A DNA stretch of 64,000 nt from Vombatus ursinus (GCF_900497805.2 NW_020940358.1:22480200-22544199); one strand, 5' to 3'. Counted from the stretch's first letter, positions 20,545-31,612 are shown. Notes: generated from the letters alone by a model not told the origin. Numbers and translations are program-made.

Positions 20545-20645
20545 AGGGCCTAACACTTCATTTGTGCTTCTAGATGATCTCTAAAGCTCCTTCCAACTCT
20601 GACTTTCTACATTCGGATGTCTCTCCCAGCTCTAAAATTCGATTT
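20545..20645 (+). mobile_element. MIR-type SINE tail, sense
   Basis: 'agatgatctctaaagctcct' and 'ctctcccagctctaaaattc', with the tail motif repeated once. Confidence 0.65.
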
Positions 20646-20683
20646 TATGTTCTTGCTCCACTGCTGCTCCCACCATCCCTAAA

Positions 20684-20737
20684 CTTGATTCAACAAAGAC
20701 TTATCAAGCACTTCCATGGTGCAAGGCACTTCATCAT
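20684..20737 (-). mobile_element. L2 LINE 3' end, antisense
   Basis: 'cttatcaagcacttccatgg' and 'tgcaaggcacttcatc'. Confidence 0.65.
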
Positions 20738-20739
20738 CT

Positions 20740-21404
20740 TTAATCCTTTGAGGTCTGTTAGAGATGGTTCTAGGGCTAGCGCTCTCTCAGTCTAGGTTCA
20801 ATATTGGGACCGAATAAGACGCTCAAGGTTTGATTTGCCCTAACATAGCAAAGATATGAAACAAGGATAGAGTGGCACTTAGCTTTTCTGGGCATTATCT
20901 CCATATGGAAACTCATCTGGTGATAGTGAAGATGGTCTTCAGAAATATACCAAGACTGAGAGATGCTGACCGCCTGTGGTGACCACGCTTTTAGGGGACC
21001 AGGAAGCTGCATCAGGGAAGCCAGGGCCAGAGAACAATTTTGTCTCCTTTTAGGAAAAGCTAATCCCTATCTAAAGAGGGAAAGAGGAGGAACTTGGACC
21101 TACCCTGTGTTGTGAGTAGAAGGAAAGAAGATGCATCTGGGAAATGCTGCTAGATATTAGTCTTCCATCACAAGGTCCACACAATTTACTTGTGTTTCTT
21201 TCTCCACATTCTTGCCGCTGTCATCTACTGAAGTCTAAGTCAATTTTCTTAATTTTTTCAATTACTTTAGTGCTTGATTCATGATCATCCTGCCCACCCC
21301 ATTCTCTGCCACCATCTGCAGATTTCAGTATTCATGTTGACAATCCCTTTGACAACTTTTGCACACAATTCCTTATAAAGATCTTCACCACCCACTTCAA
21401 ATAT
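20740..21404. other. Unassigned sequence
   Basis: No recognised repeat or gene. Confidence 0.4.
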
Positions 21405-21885
21405 ATTCTAACACAGTTGGATTGGAGCAAGGAGAAACCAGAAAAAGGGAAGCCTAGTAAGAGGCTATTACAATAAAAGTACAGGTAGGAGTTGATGAGG
21501 GTGTGAACTATGGTAGTAACTCTGAAAGTGGAGACAACAGCAAAGATGCGGGAGATGGTGTGGAGGTGGAAACAGCACAACCTGAAAACTCTTTGAATAG
21601 GAGAGGGTTAGGAAGAAAGAAAAGCTGAGAGTGATTGATTGATTGCGCAAATGCACACCTATTGTTTTATTTTGCTAAATGGCTCCCTCAACAAGAAGCA
21701 AGTCTGGAGAAGGTACAGGTGTAGGAAGGAAGGTGAGCTGTGTTTTGGACATGACGAGTTTGAGATGCTTGAGAGACACCCAGGTAAAGATGTCCAATCA
21801 GCAATCAGGTGATCCAAGTCCAGAGCTCAGGAGAGATAGGAGGGCAGACACATAGATCTGAGGGTCACATACAGAAAGCCGTCAT
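21405..21885 (-). mobile_element. L2-clade LINE coding-region fragment, antisense
   Basis: 'gaggctattacaataaaagt' reverses the LDYCN-encoding segment of the L2 reverse transcriptase. Further along, 'gtgttttggacatgacgagt', 'ccaggtaaagatgtccaatc' and 'cagagctcaggagagatagg' continue towards the 5' side of the coding region. A stretch near 21620-21700 fits poorly and may be an insertion. Confidence 0.7.
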
Positions 21886-21889
21886 CCTT

Positions 21890-22478
21890 ATACAATCTCC
21901 CAAAGACTACTTTTTAGCAAGAAAAAGAAAATTCTCTGCTTACTAGCTAAGGACTCCATTTCCTATCCTTTCTCTTCACATCTACTCACAAAGTTCCCAT
22001 ATCTGAAATGCTACCAATTTTGTTTCATTCCCCTAAGGATCTGTATCTCAAGTGATCCTTAAGGTGTCCTATTGAATTCTATTAATAGAAACATTAATAG
22101 AATTATTCATTATTCTTTCCTGCTGTCCTGCTCACACATACCAAGACCATCACAATGATGTTTGCCTCAGACATCCACAAAAATAAAGAGTCAAGAGGAA
22201 GGTGAGGCACTATTATGCTACCTCTCATATTTCCATTTATAGTCTACTTTTTTTATCAAATTGCTATTTTATTTCTTTCGGTTCATATGACCACGACCTC
22301 TGTAGAGATGTCTTAATGCATAAGTTGTATTTTTTTCCTTCCCTCTTACTTTGTGGTTTCCTACAAGACACTGGTCATTTGATTTTGGGAAGTGAAATCC
22401 CCAAGAATCTTGGACTAAGCCAAGTGAAAGGGTCCTAGGTGTCTAGGATTCAGATCTAATCACTGGTGCCCACTACTT
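21890..22478. other. Unassigned sequence
   Basis: No family recognised. Confidence 0.4.
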
Positions 22479-22479
22479 G

Positions 22480-22785
22480 TGTCCCTCACACATGCCACAT
22501 TCGTTTCCAGTTTCCCACCTTTGCTCATGAGGCATTATATACCTGGAAGTTTCACCCACTCCCTTCTTAATCTTATCTCCCCTTTAGGGCCTAGCTCAAG
22601 TCTTACCTTCTCCATGAAGAATTCCCTGACTTCTATAACATTTATCTTCTGTACCACCTCTGGGCATTTGGTCAGACAAGGCCTTGTATCACCATTCATC
22701 AGATCTCCACATATATGTCTCATCTCAGTAAAATCATAAATTCCTTAATGGCAGAGATTACTGTTTCATGACTACTGTATTCTGA
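22480..22785 (+). mobile_element. L2 LINE 3' region, sense
   Basis: 'gggcctagctcaagtcttac', 'cttctccatgaagaattccc' and 'attccttaatggcagagatt' follow the L2 order from the end of the RT frame into the 3' UTR. Open frames on both strands lie inside it. Confidence 0.8.
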
Positions 22786-22880
22786 GTCATAGATCATCAG
22801 AGCCTGTAGGAACCTTGCAGATCTACTCTAATTCAACCCCTTCATTTTACAGAAGAGAAAAACAAGAAATATAGCCAAGA
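22785..22880 (-). mobile_element. MIR-type SINE fragment, antisense
   Basis: 'cttcattttacagaagagaa' with a worn 5' half. Confidence 0.7.
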
Positions 22881-22904
22881 GTTGGAATTCTTGATCTCTG
22901 AAAG

Positions 22905-23185
22905 AGTACTAGACCTGGGAACAGAAAACTGATATGTATAACTCTAAGCAAGTCATGATCTCTCTAGATCTGAATTTTCATATCTGTAAAATAAGGGTAT
23001 TGGACTAAATCATTTCCATAGTCCCTCAAGCTCTAAATATTATGATTTGGAGTCAAATTCTGCTTGTGCCACTTACAACCTATATGACCACTCCCTTTAC
23101 CTCTGTTTCCTCATTTGTAACATAGGAGCTGTGAACAAAACAATCTCAGAGGTCCCTTGAGTTATAAATCCAAAGAGCTTCAGCT
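22905..23185 (+). mobile_element. Two consecutive MIR-type SINEs, sense
   Basis: The first has 'gatctctctagatctgaatt' and 'atctgtaaaataagggtatt'. The second starts near 23050, with 'cctctgtttcctcatttgta' and its own tail 'ctcagaggtcccttgagtta'. Confidence 0.8.
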
Positions 23186-23189
23186 CTTT

Positions 23190-23780
23190 CCACAATAACA
23201 CAGCCATCTATTTTTACCTTGTTCACCAGTTAGCCCTGAGCTGAGCAAACACTTATTAAATTGAACTGAAGTGAATTGAATCTGGCAAAGGGCATCTCAG
23301 GAACTGACAAGGATTTGGACATTCAAAACCACTTTGCTCTTTTTCTAGTGTTCTGCCAGAAACATTGACAAGCAAATACGTGACCTTTAACTTGTTAGTT
23401 CTTAGAAGGAGTGTGTTCCCATGTTCAGAATCCACTTACCCCAGTCTTCTTCTGTAGATGATTTAGACACTGCTAAATATCACAGACTGATGAGAAACAT
23501 GGAATTAAATGAGACTGGAGAGATGGAGGTGAGTTGGAGAGGAGGGAAGAGTGGGGAATAATGAAGGGGGCTGGTGCCCACTGGGGTGTATAATGGAACT
23601 ACAGATCAAATTAAGAGGTGGCTTGTTTGCAGTAATTATGCAATGGTTGGTTAATTTTTTCAAGACACTGAACGGGGCTTCCCATGGGCTACACTAATTG
23701 ATTCTGTTGATTACATTTCTTACTGCTGTCTGGAAATGTCTACTAGGACAACCTGCTGACTCACTTTATAAAACATTCCT
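23190..23780. other. Repeat-poor sequence
   Basis: After a short L2-like 'cacttattaaattgaactga' scrap there are about 450 bp of non-repetitive sequence including AT-rich 'gcagtaattatgcaatggtt'. Confidence 0.45.
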
Positions 23781-23781
23781 T

Positions 23782-23824
23782 TACACACTCACTCACACAC
23801 ATACACACAGACATACACAGACAC
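23782..23824. repeat. CA-rich microsatellite
   Basis: Imperfect CA repeat with ACTC and ATAC interruptions. Confidence 0.85.
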
Positions 23825-24089
23825 TTTTTTTTCTCTCTTTAATTGATGGGTTGAGGCTGAGGGTGGTGCTTCTGGGAGTTGAGTGATTCTGCTGTGGGAG
23901 GCTAGCCCTGCCTTTCCTGGCGCAGGGGAAACAGCCCATGCATTTCTCCATGAGACAGAATAGTGATAAGGAAAGAGAGAGAGAAGGAAAATGAGGATGG
24001 GCAGCAGAAGGGAAATTGGATCTCTTTCTTGGCTTTTTGTCACAGAGGCACCGATGGCACTCAGCAGTGATCATTTTTAGCCTTTTGTA
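23825..24089. other. Unassigned sequence
   Basis: Minus-strand frames here start in the CA tract and have no recognisable domain. Confidence 0.4.
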
Positions 24090-24305
24090 CCGATGAAGAA
24101 AAGCATCATTTCTGAATCAGGGATGTGAACCTGGAGTCCTGGGTTCAAATCCTGCCTCTGACACTATCTGTATGGTTTTTGGCAAGTCATTTAACTTCTC
24201 TGGGACTGTTTCCTCATCTTATGAAATAAGGGCATTGAACTAGACAGCCCCTAAGGTCCCTTCCAGGACTAAATTTATAAGTCTGTGACTTTATGATCCT
24301 CTGAT
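24090..24305 (+). mobile_element. MIR-type SINE, sense
   Basis: 'cctgggttcaaatcctgcct', 'caagtcatttaacttctctg' and the tail 'ctaaggtcccttccaggact'. Confidence 0.9.
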
Positions 24306-24419
24306 CCCCACTCTTCCTAATAGGAACCGACACCCCACTGCCTGGATTTTATCTTCAAACAAATGAGGGACAGCCTCTTGTAATCATAATAGTTATAATT
24401 ACTATTAATGTAACAATAA

Positions 24420-24560
24420 TTATGACATCCCTGATTTTATAGCATCCTTCCAAGTTTACAAAGTACTTTACATACATTACTTCCTTTGATCATTGCTCAT
24501 ATTTCTGTAGTGCTTTAAGAAAGACAGCATGACACAGTGGATACAGAGGTAGAAATGACT
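24420..24560. mobile_element. MIR tail scrap and SINE head scrap
   Basis: 'caagtttacaaagtacttta' at about 24450 resembles a reversed MIR tail. 'gcatgacacagtggatacag' at about 24526 resembles a sense SINE head. Confidence 0.5.
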
Positions 24561-25088
24561 GACCAAGGTGAAACCATGTAGGAAACCAGGTATCAGAAGA
24601 AAGCAGAACTCATTCTGGAAAGCAAATTCAGGCAGTATGGTCTGACTTTGGAAGGAAACAGGTATTACCCATGGTGTTAAACAGTTCAGGCTGCAGTAGC
24701 CCAGGCCAGGAGAGGGCCTCCCCTGCCAACTACTCTGCCTCTGAAAGTTGGCCAGCTTGTCCCATTTCCATTTGGCGGGCCAGAAGATCATCAGACAGGG
24801 TGGGGTTTTTGAGAAGACTCAGGAAGTGGCTGGCTGCCTGTGCTGACAGACATAAGTAGCTACAAGGAAGGTCCCACAGCCAAACCCCTAAATTGAGCAA
24901 GTAAGATACCTGAAATGTCAGTATTAGAAAAAAGATTTCTTTGGGTCCTAGAGGCTTCTTAGCCCTTGATTAAGATGTAAAATACCCTTGAGGACTGGGG
25001 AAAATAACACAAACTTTTCTCAATTAATTGAGTCTCATTTATCATGTTTTCAAAATTTCCTAGGTCATTGAGTACAAGACCTTGTTAG
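24560..25088. other. Unassigned sequence
   Basis: No recognised family or gene. Confidence 0.4.
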
Positions 25089-25089
25089 C

Positions 25090-25280
25090 ATAGGATAATA
25101 GATTTAGATCTTAGAGTTCCCGTAGAGTTCATTGAGCCTAAGCCTTCAGTTTACAGATGAAGAAACTGAGGCCCAGAGAGGTTGACTATCCTTTCCCAAG
25201 GTCACACAATTAGGGACAGAGCTAAGATTATAACCCAAGTCTTTTGACTCCAGATCCAGTCTCTCTTCCATTGTATCAAG
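25090..25280 (-). mobile_element. MIR-type SINE, antisense
   Basis: 'cagtttacagatgaagaaac', 'cccaaggtcacacaattagg' and 'cttttgactccagatccagt'. Confidence 0.9.
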
Positions 25281-25429
25281 AGATAACACCAGAAGGATTG
25301 GGATAAGGAGAGAAAGGAAGGACAATTCACAGTAAGAATAGGGAGAAAGTCTTGAAAAGAAAGTTTGATGGGAACCAAAGGGAAATTCCCTCTACTTCAG
25401 AACTGAGTCTGTTTTAAGGGCAGAGGAGT

Positions 25430-25618
25430 CAAGACTCATATGGTAGAAAGAGCTCTGAGTAGGGAGACAAGAGAACTGGGTCTAGGCCTGCCTCTATCAC
25501 TAGGTGATTATGTGCCGTCCCTTCTATTTTCTGAGTCTCAGTTTCCCCACCTGTAAAATGAAGGGATTGAAAGATATGCTCTTATTAAATTCTTTTTCTG
25601 CTTCAGAATCTCTGATTA
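25430..25618 (+). mobile_element. MIR-type SINE, sense
   Basis: 'tggtagaaagagctctgagt', 'gtctcagtttccccacctgt' and 'aaaatgaagggattgaaaga'. Confidence 0.88.
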
Positions 25619-25759
25619 ATGCTATTTGAATTCCTTCTGGATGAGAGGCAGAGAGAGTTCTACTGAGATTGGCGGAGCTCCTATCTTTCCCTTTCTGGGC
25701 TGGCACAAGAATGAGCTATGTAAGGAAGGCTCATGAGACATGGGATTATGAGACTAGTC

Positions 25760-25925
25760 ATGGGATTAGAGTTGGAAGAGACCTCATAGGACATTGAGTC
25801 CACACCTTTTGTTCTATAGATGAGGAAAATCAGGCCCAAGTCACATAGGTATTAAGTGTCAGAGATAGGATTGAAACCCAAGTGATCTGACTCCAGAAGC
25901 AGTATTCCTTCCTCTATCCCATAAG
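25760..25925 (-). mobile_element. MIR-type SINE, antisense
   Basis: 'agttggaagagacctcatag', 'ctatagatgaggaaaatcag' and 'gatctgactccagaagcagt'. Confidence 0.85.
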
Positions 25926-25934
25926 CAAAGGGTC

Positions 25935-26590
25935 CAGCCCACAGAGAGGGGGAGCTTGCTCTTTTATGCATTATCAAAGAGCCATGATGGTGCCAGGAAG
26001 TACAAAGAGGACAGTCAGAGACACTAACTTAGAGAATTACTGAGCAGTGAGGGGGAAAAAGAACAGTACTAAGAAAATGATTTCCACCTACCAACCAAAC
26101 ACAGTGCGATTAAACACAGTGAAGAGGAGAGGGGATTGCATGTAAGATCAAATGGGCCATAGTATAGCATAGCACTACCAAACAATGCTTCCCTTCCCTC
26201 ACTATCCCCCATCCTCTCCTTCCCACTGCCAGGGAATTGCTCCATTTGGGGCTGTGGAACAACACAGCATTATCAAGCTTTATTCATTTCAATCAGCTTC
26301 CACAGAAGCGCTAATCAGCCACCTCAGCCAGCAACCTGCTTCATATCCTCAGGCCAGTGGCTATAGATTAGGCCATGGGAGGCTTGGCCACAGCTGCTGC
26401 CCCTGCCATTGAGTCATGACAAAGGGGTCCATCGCCTCTCCAGCCATTCATCCTGAAGACAAACAGATTCCGGCCTTAGAATCTGCAGCTGAACTCAACT
26501 CCTCACAGTCCCTTCTGAAGCTTGCTCCACGCTTCTTCTAAATCCCCCAAAATCCCACATTTTCATATGGTGAGGGCAAAACAAGTCCAG
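25935..26590. other. Repeat-poor sequence
   Basis: About 650 bp with no repeat landmark. It carries an AP-1-like 'tgagtcatgac' near 26412; no frame or splice pattern supports an exon. Confidence 0.45.
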
Positions 26591-26664
26591 AACTCAGCCA
26601 CTGAGTTAGTAGTAGAACTGGGACTAGAAAATGGATCTCCTGACTGAGGGTTCTAACACAAAGA

Positions 26665-26818
26665 GCACTGGAGATGGTCTAGTCCAACCTCCTATTTTAC
26701 AGATGAAGAAACTGAGACCCAGAGAGAATAAAAGGATTTGCCTGAGGCCTAGCAGACAATAAGGAGTGGAACTAGGACTTAAATCCAAGCTGTCTGACTA
26801 AATCATGTGTCCTCTGGA
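26665..26818 (-). mobile_element. MIR-type SINE, antisense
   Basis: 'gtctagtccaacctcctatt' and 'cagatgaagaaactgagacc'. A further head scrap may lie at 26590-26650. Confidence 0.85.
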
Positions 26819-26819
26819 C

Positions 26820-26950
26820 TGACCCATGCTGCTACCTATATGATCCTGAGCAAGTCAAATTCCTTCCCTAGTCATCTGGCTCTTCATCTATAAAATGAAA
26901 ATGTTGGACTAGATGGTCTCCAAGTTCCTCTTCTATCTCTAGGTACTATA
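26820..26950 (+). mobile_element. MIR-type SINE, sense
   Basis: 'gatcctgagcaagtcaaatt', 'ctcttcatctataaaatgaa' and 'actagatggtctccaagttc'. Confidence 0.8.
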
Positions 26951-26954
26951 ATCT

Positions 26955-27830
26955 CACTCTCTTTCCATTAAGCCACAGTACCGTATATTTATCTTGTACA
27001 TGACCTTGCATTGGGTTGAGTAAATAGGAATGGAATGGAATCTCACTATATACAGCTCCTCCAGATGCATACCACTCATACCCTATGACTTGAACTTCTC
27101 TTTGAAAAGAAATCAACTTGGGGTTGCTAGACAGACAATCCTATGACATTCTAGTGGGTCTTTTTCTCATCCAGGGGATGCATATAGGGCCCTAACTTTA
27201 TAGTATTATCCCCACCCCTGGAAAGAAAATGAGCTTGGGGATCTTTGAGAAGAAATAAATTCCCTATTGGACTTATACTATCCAAATAATTCATAATTAT
27301 TTAGATTCACAATAATTGATAATCATAACTTTGCTGCTTTACATGGTGGCTTAGTTCCTTATTGTTTTTCCAATTTGGCAGCCATGTGTGATCTTCTGCT
27401 CTCTAAGAAGCTGGTGCTACCCACAATCTCTCCTGTTTCTTGATAGAAGGCTTGATTCTGGGATTCTCAAAGTTGGAGTTTCTAGAGAAATAGCATTGAC
27501 ACTGCTAGAGAATCCCTCTTCTTTATCTAGAAGGCTGAGGCCTCAGACTCTCCAGGAAATCCCCCAACCTCTACACATAAGACTGGAATTCAGGAGTTCC
27601 CATCACTTAGCTATGTATTTTTCCTTCTCCTGGGGCCATATGGTTGAGAAATTATGAACTAAAACATGCCCTCTGCTGCTACCTCCCAATAGCTGAGCCC
27701 AAGAATCCGGGGTCAGAGAGCTTTTGGTGTTCCACCACCATCCCTGGATGGTGTTATCTCTGGGGTTGAGATGCTACCATCTCTGGGGCTGAAGGGATGA
27801 ATGACCCCTAAGGATCTGGAGAGCTATGCC
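26955..27830. other. Unassigned sequence
   Basis: No repeat recognised in about 875 bp. 'ctctggggttgagatgctac' and 'ctctggggctgaaggga' near 27758-27800 form a short imperfect direct repeat. Confidence 0.4.
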
Positions 27831-27846
27831 AAAGTGTCAGTGCCAG

Positions 27847-28051
27847 GGGCAGCTAGGTGGTGCAGTGGGGGGCAGCTAGGTGGCACAGTGGATAGAGCAC
27901 CGGCCCTGAAGTCAGGAGGACCTGAGTTCAAATCTGGCCTCAGACCAAACACTTGACACATACTAGCTGTGTGACTTTAGGCAAGTCACTTAACCCCGAT
28001 TGCCTCACTAAAAAAAAATTTAAAAATTTAAAAATTTAAAAAAAAAACAAC
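27847..28051 (+). mobile_element. WSINE1-like SINE with a duplicated head
   Basis: The head 'gggcagctaggtggtgcagt' at 27847 is followed at 27869 by a second head, 'gggcagctaggtggcacagt', and then by the full body ('gaagtcaggaggacctgagt', 'caagtcacttaaccccgatt') and an A/T-rich tail. Imperfect flanking duplications lie at 27831-27845 and 28052-28066 (12 of 15 bases), outside both heads. The two heads therefore belong to a single insertion. Confidence 0.88.
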
Positions 28052-28129
28052 AAAGTGTTGGTACCACCCAGGGACCAAAGCCCACTCACAGATCTCTGAA
28101 CTCTGACCTGTGCTCAGCTTACCCTGGAG

Positions 28130-29578
28130 CCCAATCAATCATCCCAAGCATTTATTAAGTGCTTACTATATGCAAGTACCGTGTTAAGTGCAGGGGATTC
28201 AAAGAAAAGTCAAAACAGTCCTTGCCTCCATGGAGCTCACATTCTAATGGAACAGACATGTCAGTACTTAGATCCATACAAGATATACCTAGAATAAATT
28301 AGAGGTCATATCATAAGGAAAGCAGCTAGGGAGACAGGGAATGGCCTGCTTCAGAAGGTGGGATTTAAGCTGAGATTTAAAGGATGCTAGGGAACTAAGA
28401 GGTGAAGGATAGAAGAACATTGGGCATGAGGGGCAGCCAAAGCAAAGGCATGAGGATGACAGATGGCTCATTGCGCACAAGAAATAGCAAATGGGCCAGT
28501 GTGGACAGACCTTAAAAGGGTATTGATAAAAGTAAGCTATAAGGTAGATGCAAAGATAGGAAGGAGGCAGATTGTACAGGGCTTTAAATGCCAAATGAAG
28601 AGTCTTCCATTTAATCCTAGAATGAACAGGGAGTCATTGAAGTTTAGAGAGTATGGGAACAGGTAACATAATAAGACCCAAGATTTAGAAGAATCACTTT
28701 GACGGTTATGTTGAACTTGGATTGGAGGGGAGAGTCTTAAAGTAGGGAGATTGTTTAGAAAACTGTTGTAATAGTGTGGACACAAGGTTAGAAAAGTCTG
28801 ATTTTGATTGGTAGTCGTGTGAGTGAAGAGAAGGATATATATGGATATGTGTGTACATACATATATTTGTGTATGTACATATATAAAGACACATATACAC
28901 ATACCTACACACCTAGACATATCTACATATATACGTGTGTGTTGTGTGTGTACACATGTGTGTGAGAGAGATCAAGATTTGACAATGGATTGTATATGTG
29001 GGATGGATGAGAGTGAGGGATTGAGGATGACGCTAAGGTTGGGAGTCCAGAAGGATGGTAGTGCCCTCAATAATTACAGGAAAACTAGTAAGAAGAGAGG
29101 GTTTGAGAGGAAAGACAACGAGTTCTGGTTTGAACTTCTTCAGTTTGAAATGTCTATAAGACATCCAGCTTGAGACATCCAAGAGTCAGTGACGCAGGAC
29201 TGGCGCTCAGGAGAAACACTAGGTCAGTCTAGAGATAGAGCTCTAGGAATCATCTGCGCAAAGCTGATCATTGAACCCACGGGAATTGACAAGATAATCA
29301 AGTGAGATAACACAGAGGGGAAAGAGAAGAAGGCCTAGGAAGGAGCTTTAAGGGAAGCCCAAGATTCCTGGAGGTGACATGGATGAAGATCCAGGAAAGA
29401 AGACTGAGGAGCAGTCATACAAGGAAGAGAAGAACCGAGAAAGAGCAGTAACACAAAAGGCTAGAGAGGAGAGAGTATCCAGGAGGAGAAACCAATGAAC
29501 AATGTTAAATACTGCAGAAAGGTCAAGAAAGATGAGGCCTGAGAAAAGGCCATTAGACCTGGTGATTAAGACATCATG
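28130..29578 (-). mobile_element. L2-clade LINE, antisense (3' part)
   Basis: The 3' terminus is at 28140-28175 ('gcatttattaagtgcttact') and the UTR landmark 'ccatggagctcacattctaa' follows. Minus-strand translations give L2 RT C-terminal segments. Residues LASFKSQLKSHLLKQAI lie near 28340-28390 and YYNSFLNNLPTLRLSPPIQ near 28715-28775. Residues GLIFLDLSAAFNIVHW near 29485-29535 are the RT signature block. Indels break the frame. A SINE interrupts at 29581 and the copy continues at 29753. This is one of two long L2 copies here; the other is at 42120-46300. Confidence 0.9.
28834..28968. repeat. Alternating purine-pyrimidine (TA/TG/CA) tract
   Basis: TATG, TACA and TG runs of about 135 bp lie inside the antisense L2. 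They give spurious cysteine- and histidine-rich frames. Confidence 0.8.
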
Positions 29579-29580
29579 GA

Positions 29581-29744
29581 GGGCAGCTAGGTGGTGCAGT
29601 GGATAGAGCACCAGCCCTAAAGTCAGGAGGACCTGAGTTCAAATCTGGCCTCAGACCAAACACTTGACACTTACTAGCTGTGTGACCCTGGGCAAGTCAC
29701 TTAACCCCAATTGCCTAAAAACAAAAACAAAAAACAAAAAAAAC
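29581..29744 (+). mobile_element. WSINE1-like SINE inserted in L2
   Basis: 'gggcagctaggtggtgcagt', 'aagtcaggaggacctgagtt', 'caagtcacttaaccccaatt' and an (A)nC tail. 'aagacatc' is present on both sides (29568-29575 and 29745-29752). L2 sequence continues directly after it. Confidence 0.92.
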
Positions 29745-29752
29745 AAGACATC

Positions 29753-30460
29753 GGTAACCTTAGAGAGAGAGCAGTTTCAGTTCAGTTGTGAGGTCAGAGT
29801 CAGATTGTAAAGGGTTTAGAAGAGATTGAGAGGAGAGGAATTGAAGGCACTGACTGTAGATGGCTTTCTCAAAGAGTTTAGCAAAGAAAGCAAGGTTAAA
29901 TATGGAATGATAGCAAGCCAGGATGGTAGCATCAAATGATATTTGTTTGCTTTTTGAAGACTAGAGTAAATATGGCCATATTTGTAGGTAGCAAGGAAAC
30001 AAAGCCAATAATTTAAGACTAAAAGTAAGGAAGTTGTGATAGTGGGTGTGATCAGCTGGAGAAGATAGCATAGGATGGGATCAAAGGTTCATGAAGAGAA
30101 CTTGGCTTTAATAAAGAGAAGGGCAACCTCTTCATCTGAAACCAGAATGAAGGAGGAGAAAATAGAAGATGTCTAAATAATATAATATGAGAAGAGGAGG
30201 GAAAAAGAAGAATCTCTTGGTAAATTACCTGATGGGGGAGTAAAGTATGATATGAGGTCCTCAGAAAAGAGTCAGGGAGGGGTGTTGTGGGAGGTTTGAA
30301 AAGATATGAGAAGGTTTGGAACAGGCACCATGGAAACTGGGCTAGAGAATTGATATCAGAGGAACAGAATGATTGCCTTGCTATAGTGAAGGCAGCACTG
30401 GAAATGAATGGGGGGTCAGTTATGTAATGAAAGAGAAGAGTAACCAATAGATAGCTAGCA
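29753..30460 (-). mobile_element. L2-clade LINE, antisense (5' part)
   Basis: 'ggtaaccttagagagagagc', 'cagattgtaaagggtttaga' and 'atttgtaggtagcaaggaaa' continue the reversed coding region upstream of the RT signature. A 131-codon minus-strand frame (30052-30447) is an L2 remnant, not a gene. The 5' limit is fuzzy. Confidence 0.8.
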
Positions 30461-30634
30461 TTTTTGCAATTTCAAAAGACTTAAAGGAAGGTAGCTAGCA
30501 CATTGGATAGACCTGCTATGGAGGATTTAGTGGGAAGACAGGGACAAGAGTTACATAGGATGAAAAGGTATGGATGAGCTGCAAACTCCATCATAGAGAT
30601 CACATATCCTCTGAAGTATCAAAGACTGATTCTA

Positions 30635-30760
30635 GAGAAATGCTGTGTCATAGTGGATTGAGCACTGGAACTGGGTTTGAGTCCCTGGTTAATTTGACCT
30701 TAGGTAAGTCATTTCCAACACTGGAGAAGGAAAAGCAGGGAGTTAGATCCCTTTATTGAG
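30635..30760 (+). mobile_element. MIR-type SINE, sense
   Basis: 'gtggattgagcactggaact', 'gggtttgagtccctggttaa' and 'accttaggtaagtcatttcc'. Confidence 0.75.
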
Positions 30761-30829
30761 AGATGATTAAAGATAACAGAAATTTATAACTAGGAATGAT
30801 CCTGGAGATCATTTGTTCCAACTTATATT

Positions 30830-31550
30830 TATTATATTATTATTATATATTATGGCTATATTAAACATACTATATTTATTCCAGTGATAACACAATCAAT
30901 CATGTGCTTATCTTGTCTCCTCAATGAAACTGTAATTTTTTCAAAGGAAGGACTGGATCTCCTCATATAGCCCCCCTTCCCACCCCATATTTCTAACAAC
31001 ATGTGACACATCATGGACTCTTGATTAATACTTACTGCATAAATCATAATTGATACCTTAGGAGACAGGGTCTCTATTGCACAGACAACAGCTACGAACA
31101 ACTGACCTGAGCTCCCCAAGTAACCCTGAATAGTCCAAGCAGAGAAGGGTTCCTGATAGGAGCTGTCCATGTAACACTAAATTCAATCCTGCCTGTCTGG
31201 TTTTTTCAGCCAGCCCAGAAACAAAGGCCTGTGTTAATTAAAGTGTCTCAGATGTTTCAAAATGGACTTTGTAAAGTGATATATTCACAAGCCCCAGAGA
31301 ATTGCCTTTCCCACCAAAGCCAGCCAAAGCAATCCCTCAGCCAAGTAGATTCGTGTAAGGAAATCAGATAACACAAGGTTCATAAAAATTATGGTAAAAT
31401 TGGAACAGAAGCAAATAACAAACACACTCATGTTTCTTTTTTTTTTTCATCGTAACCATTCTTTGAAATTTCATTACAAGAAGTGATAAAATGCCCTATT
31501 GAGTCATCGGGAAATATTGACTGGAGTTTTCTAGAGGCCAAATACAAGGT
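30830..31550. other. Repeat-poor sequence
   Basis: After an AT-rich scrap, about 700 bp show no repeat landmark. The part from 31190 to 31550 is notably non-repetitive and is treated as a candidate conserved segment. Confidence 0.45.
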
Positions 31551-31554
31551 TAGA

Positions 31555-31612
31555 TCCATAAAATGCCAGTGTTGTAAAGGACCTTAGAATAGAGAATGTC
31601 AGAGCTCTATTG
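31555..31612 (-). mobile_element. MIR/short-unit repeat scrap
   Basis: 'tgccagtgttgtaaaggacc' then 'ttagaatagagaatgtcaga' resembles the ~35-bp unit of the arrays at 37.7 and 51.3 kb. Confidence 0.55.

Noticed and set aside
28537-28920. 127-codon minus-strand frame
   Set aside because: Half L2 RT remnant, half TG/CA/TA microsatellite.
29348-29611. Reverse-transcriptase-like frame that might suggest a retron or domesticated RT
   Set aside because: The LDLSAAFN motif and its surroundings are ordinary L2-clade LINE, and the frame is broken.
30052-30447. 131-codon minus-strand frame
   Set aside because: L2-derived; continuous with the antisense LINE.
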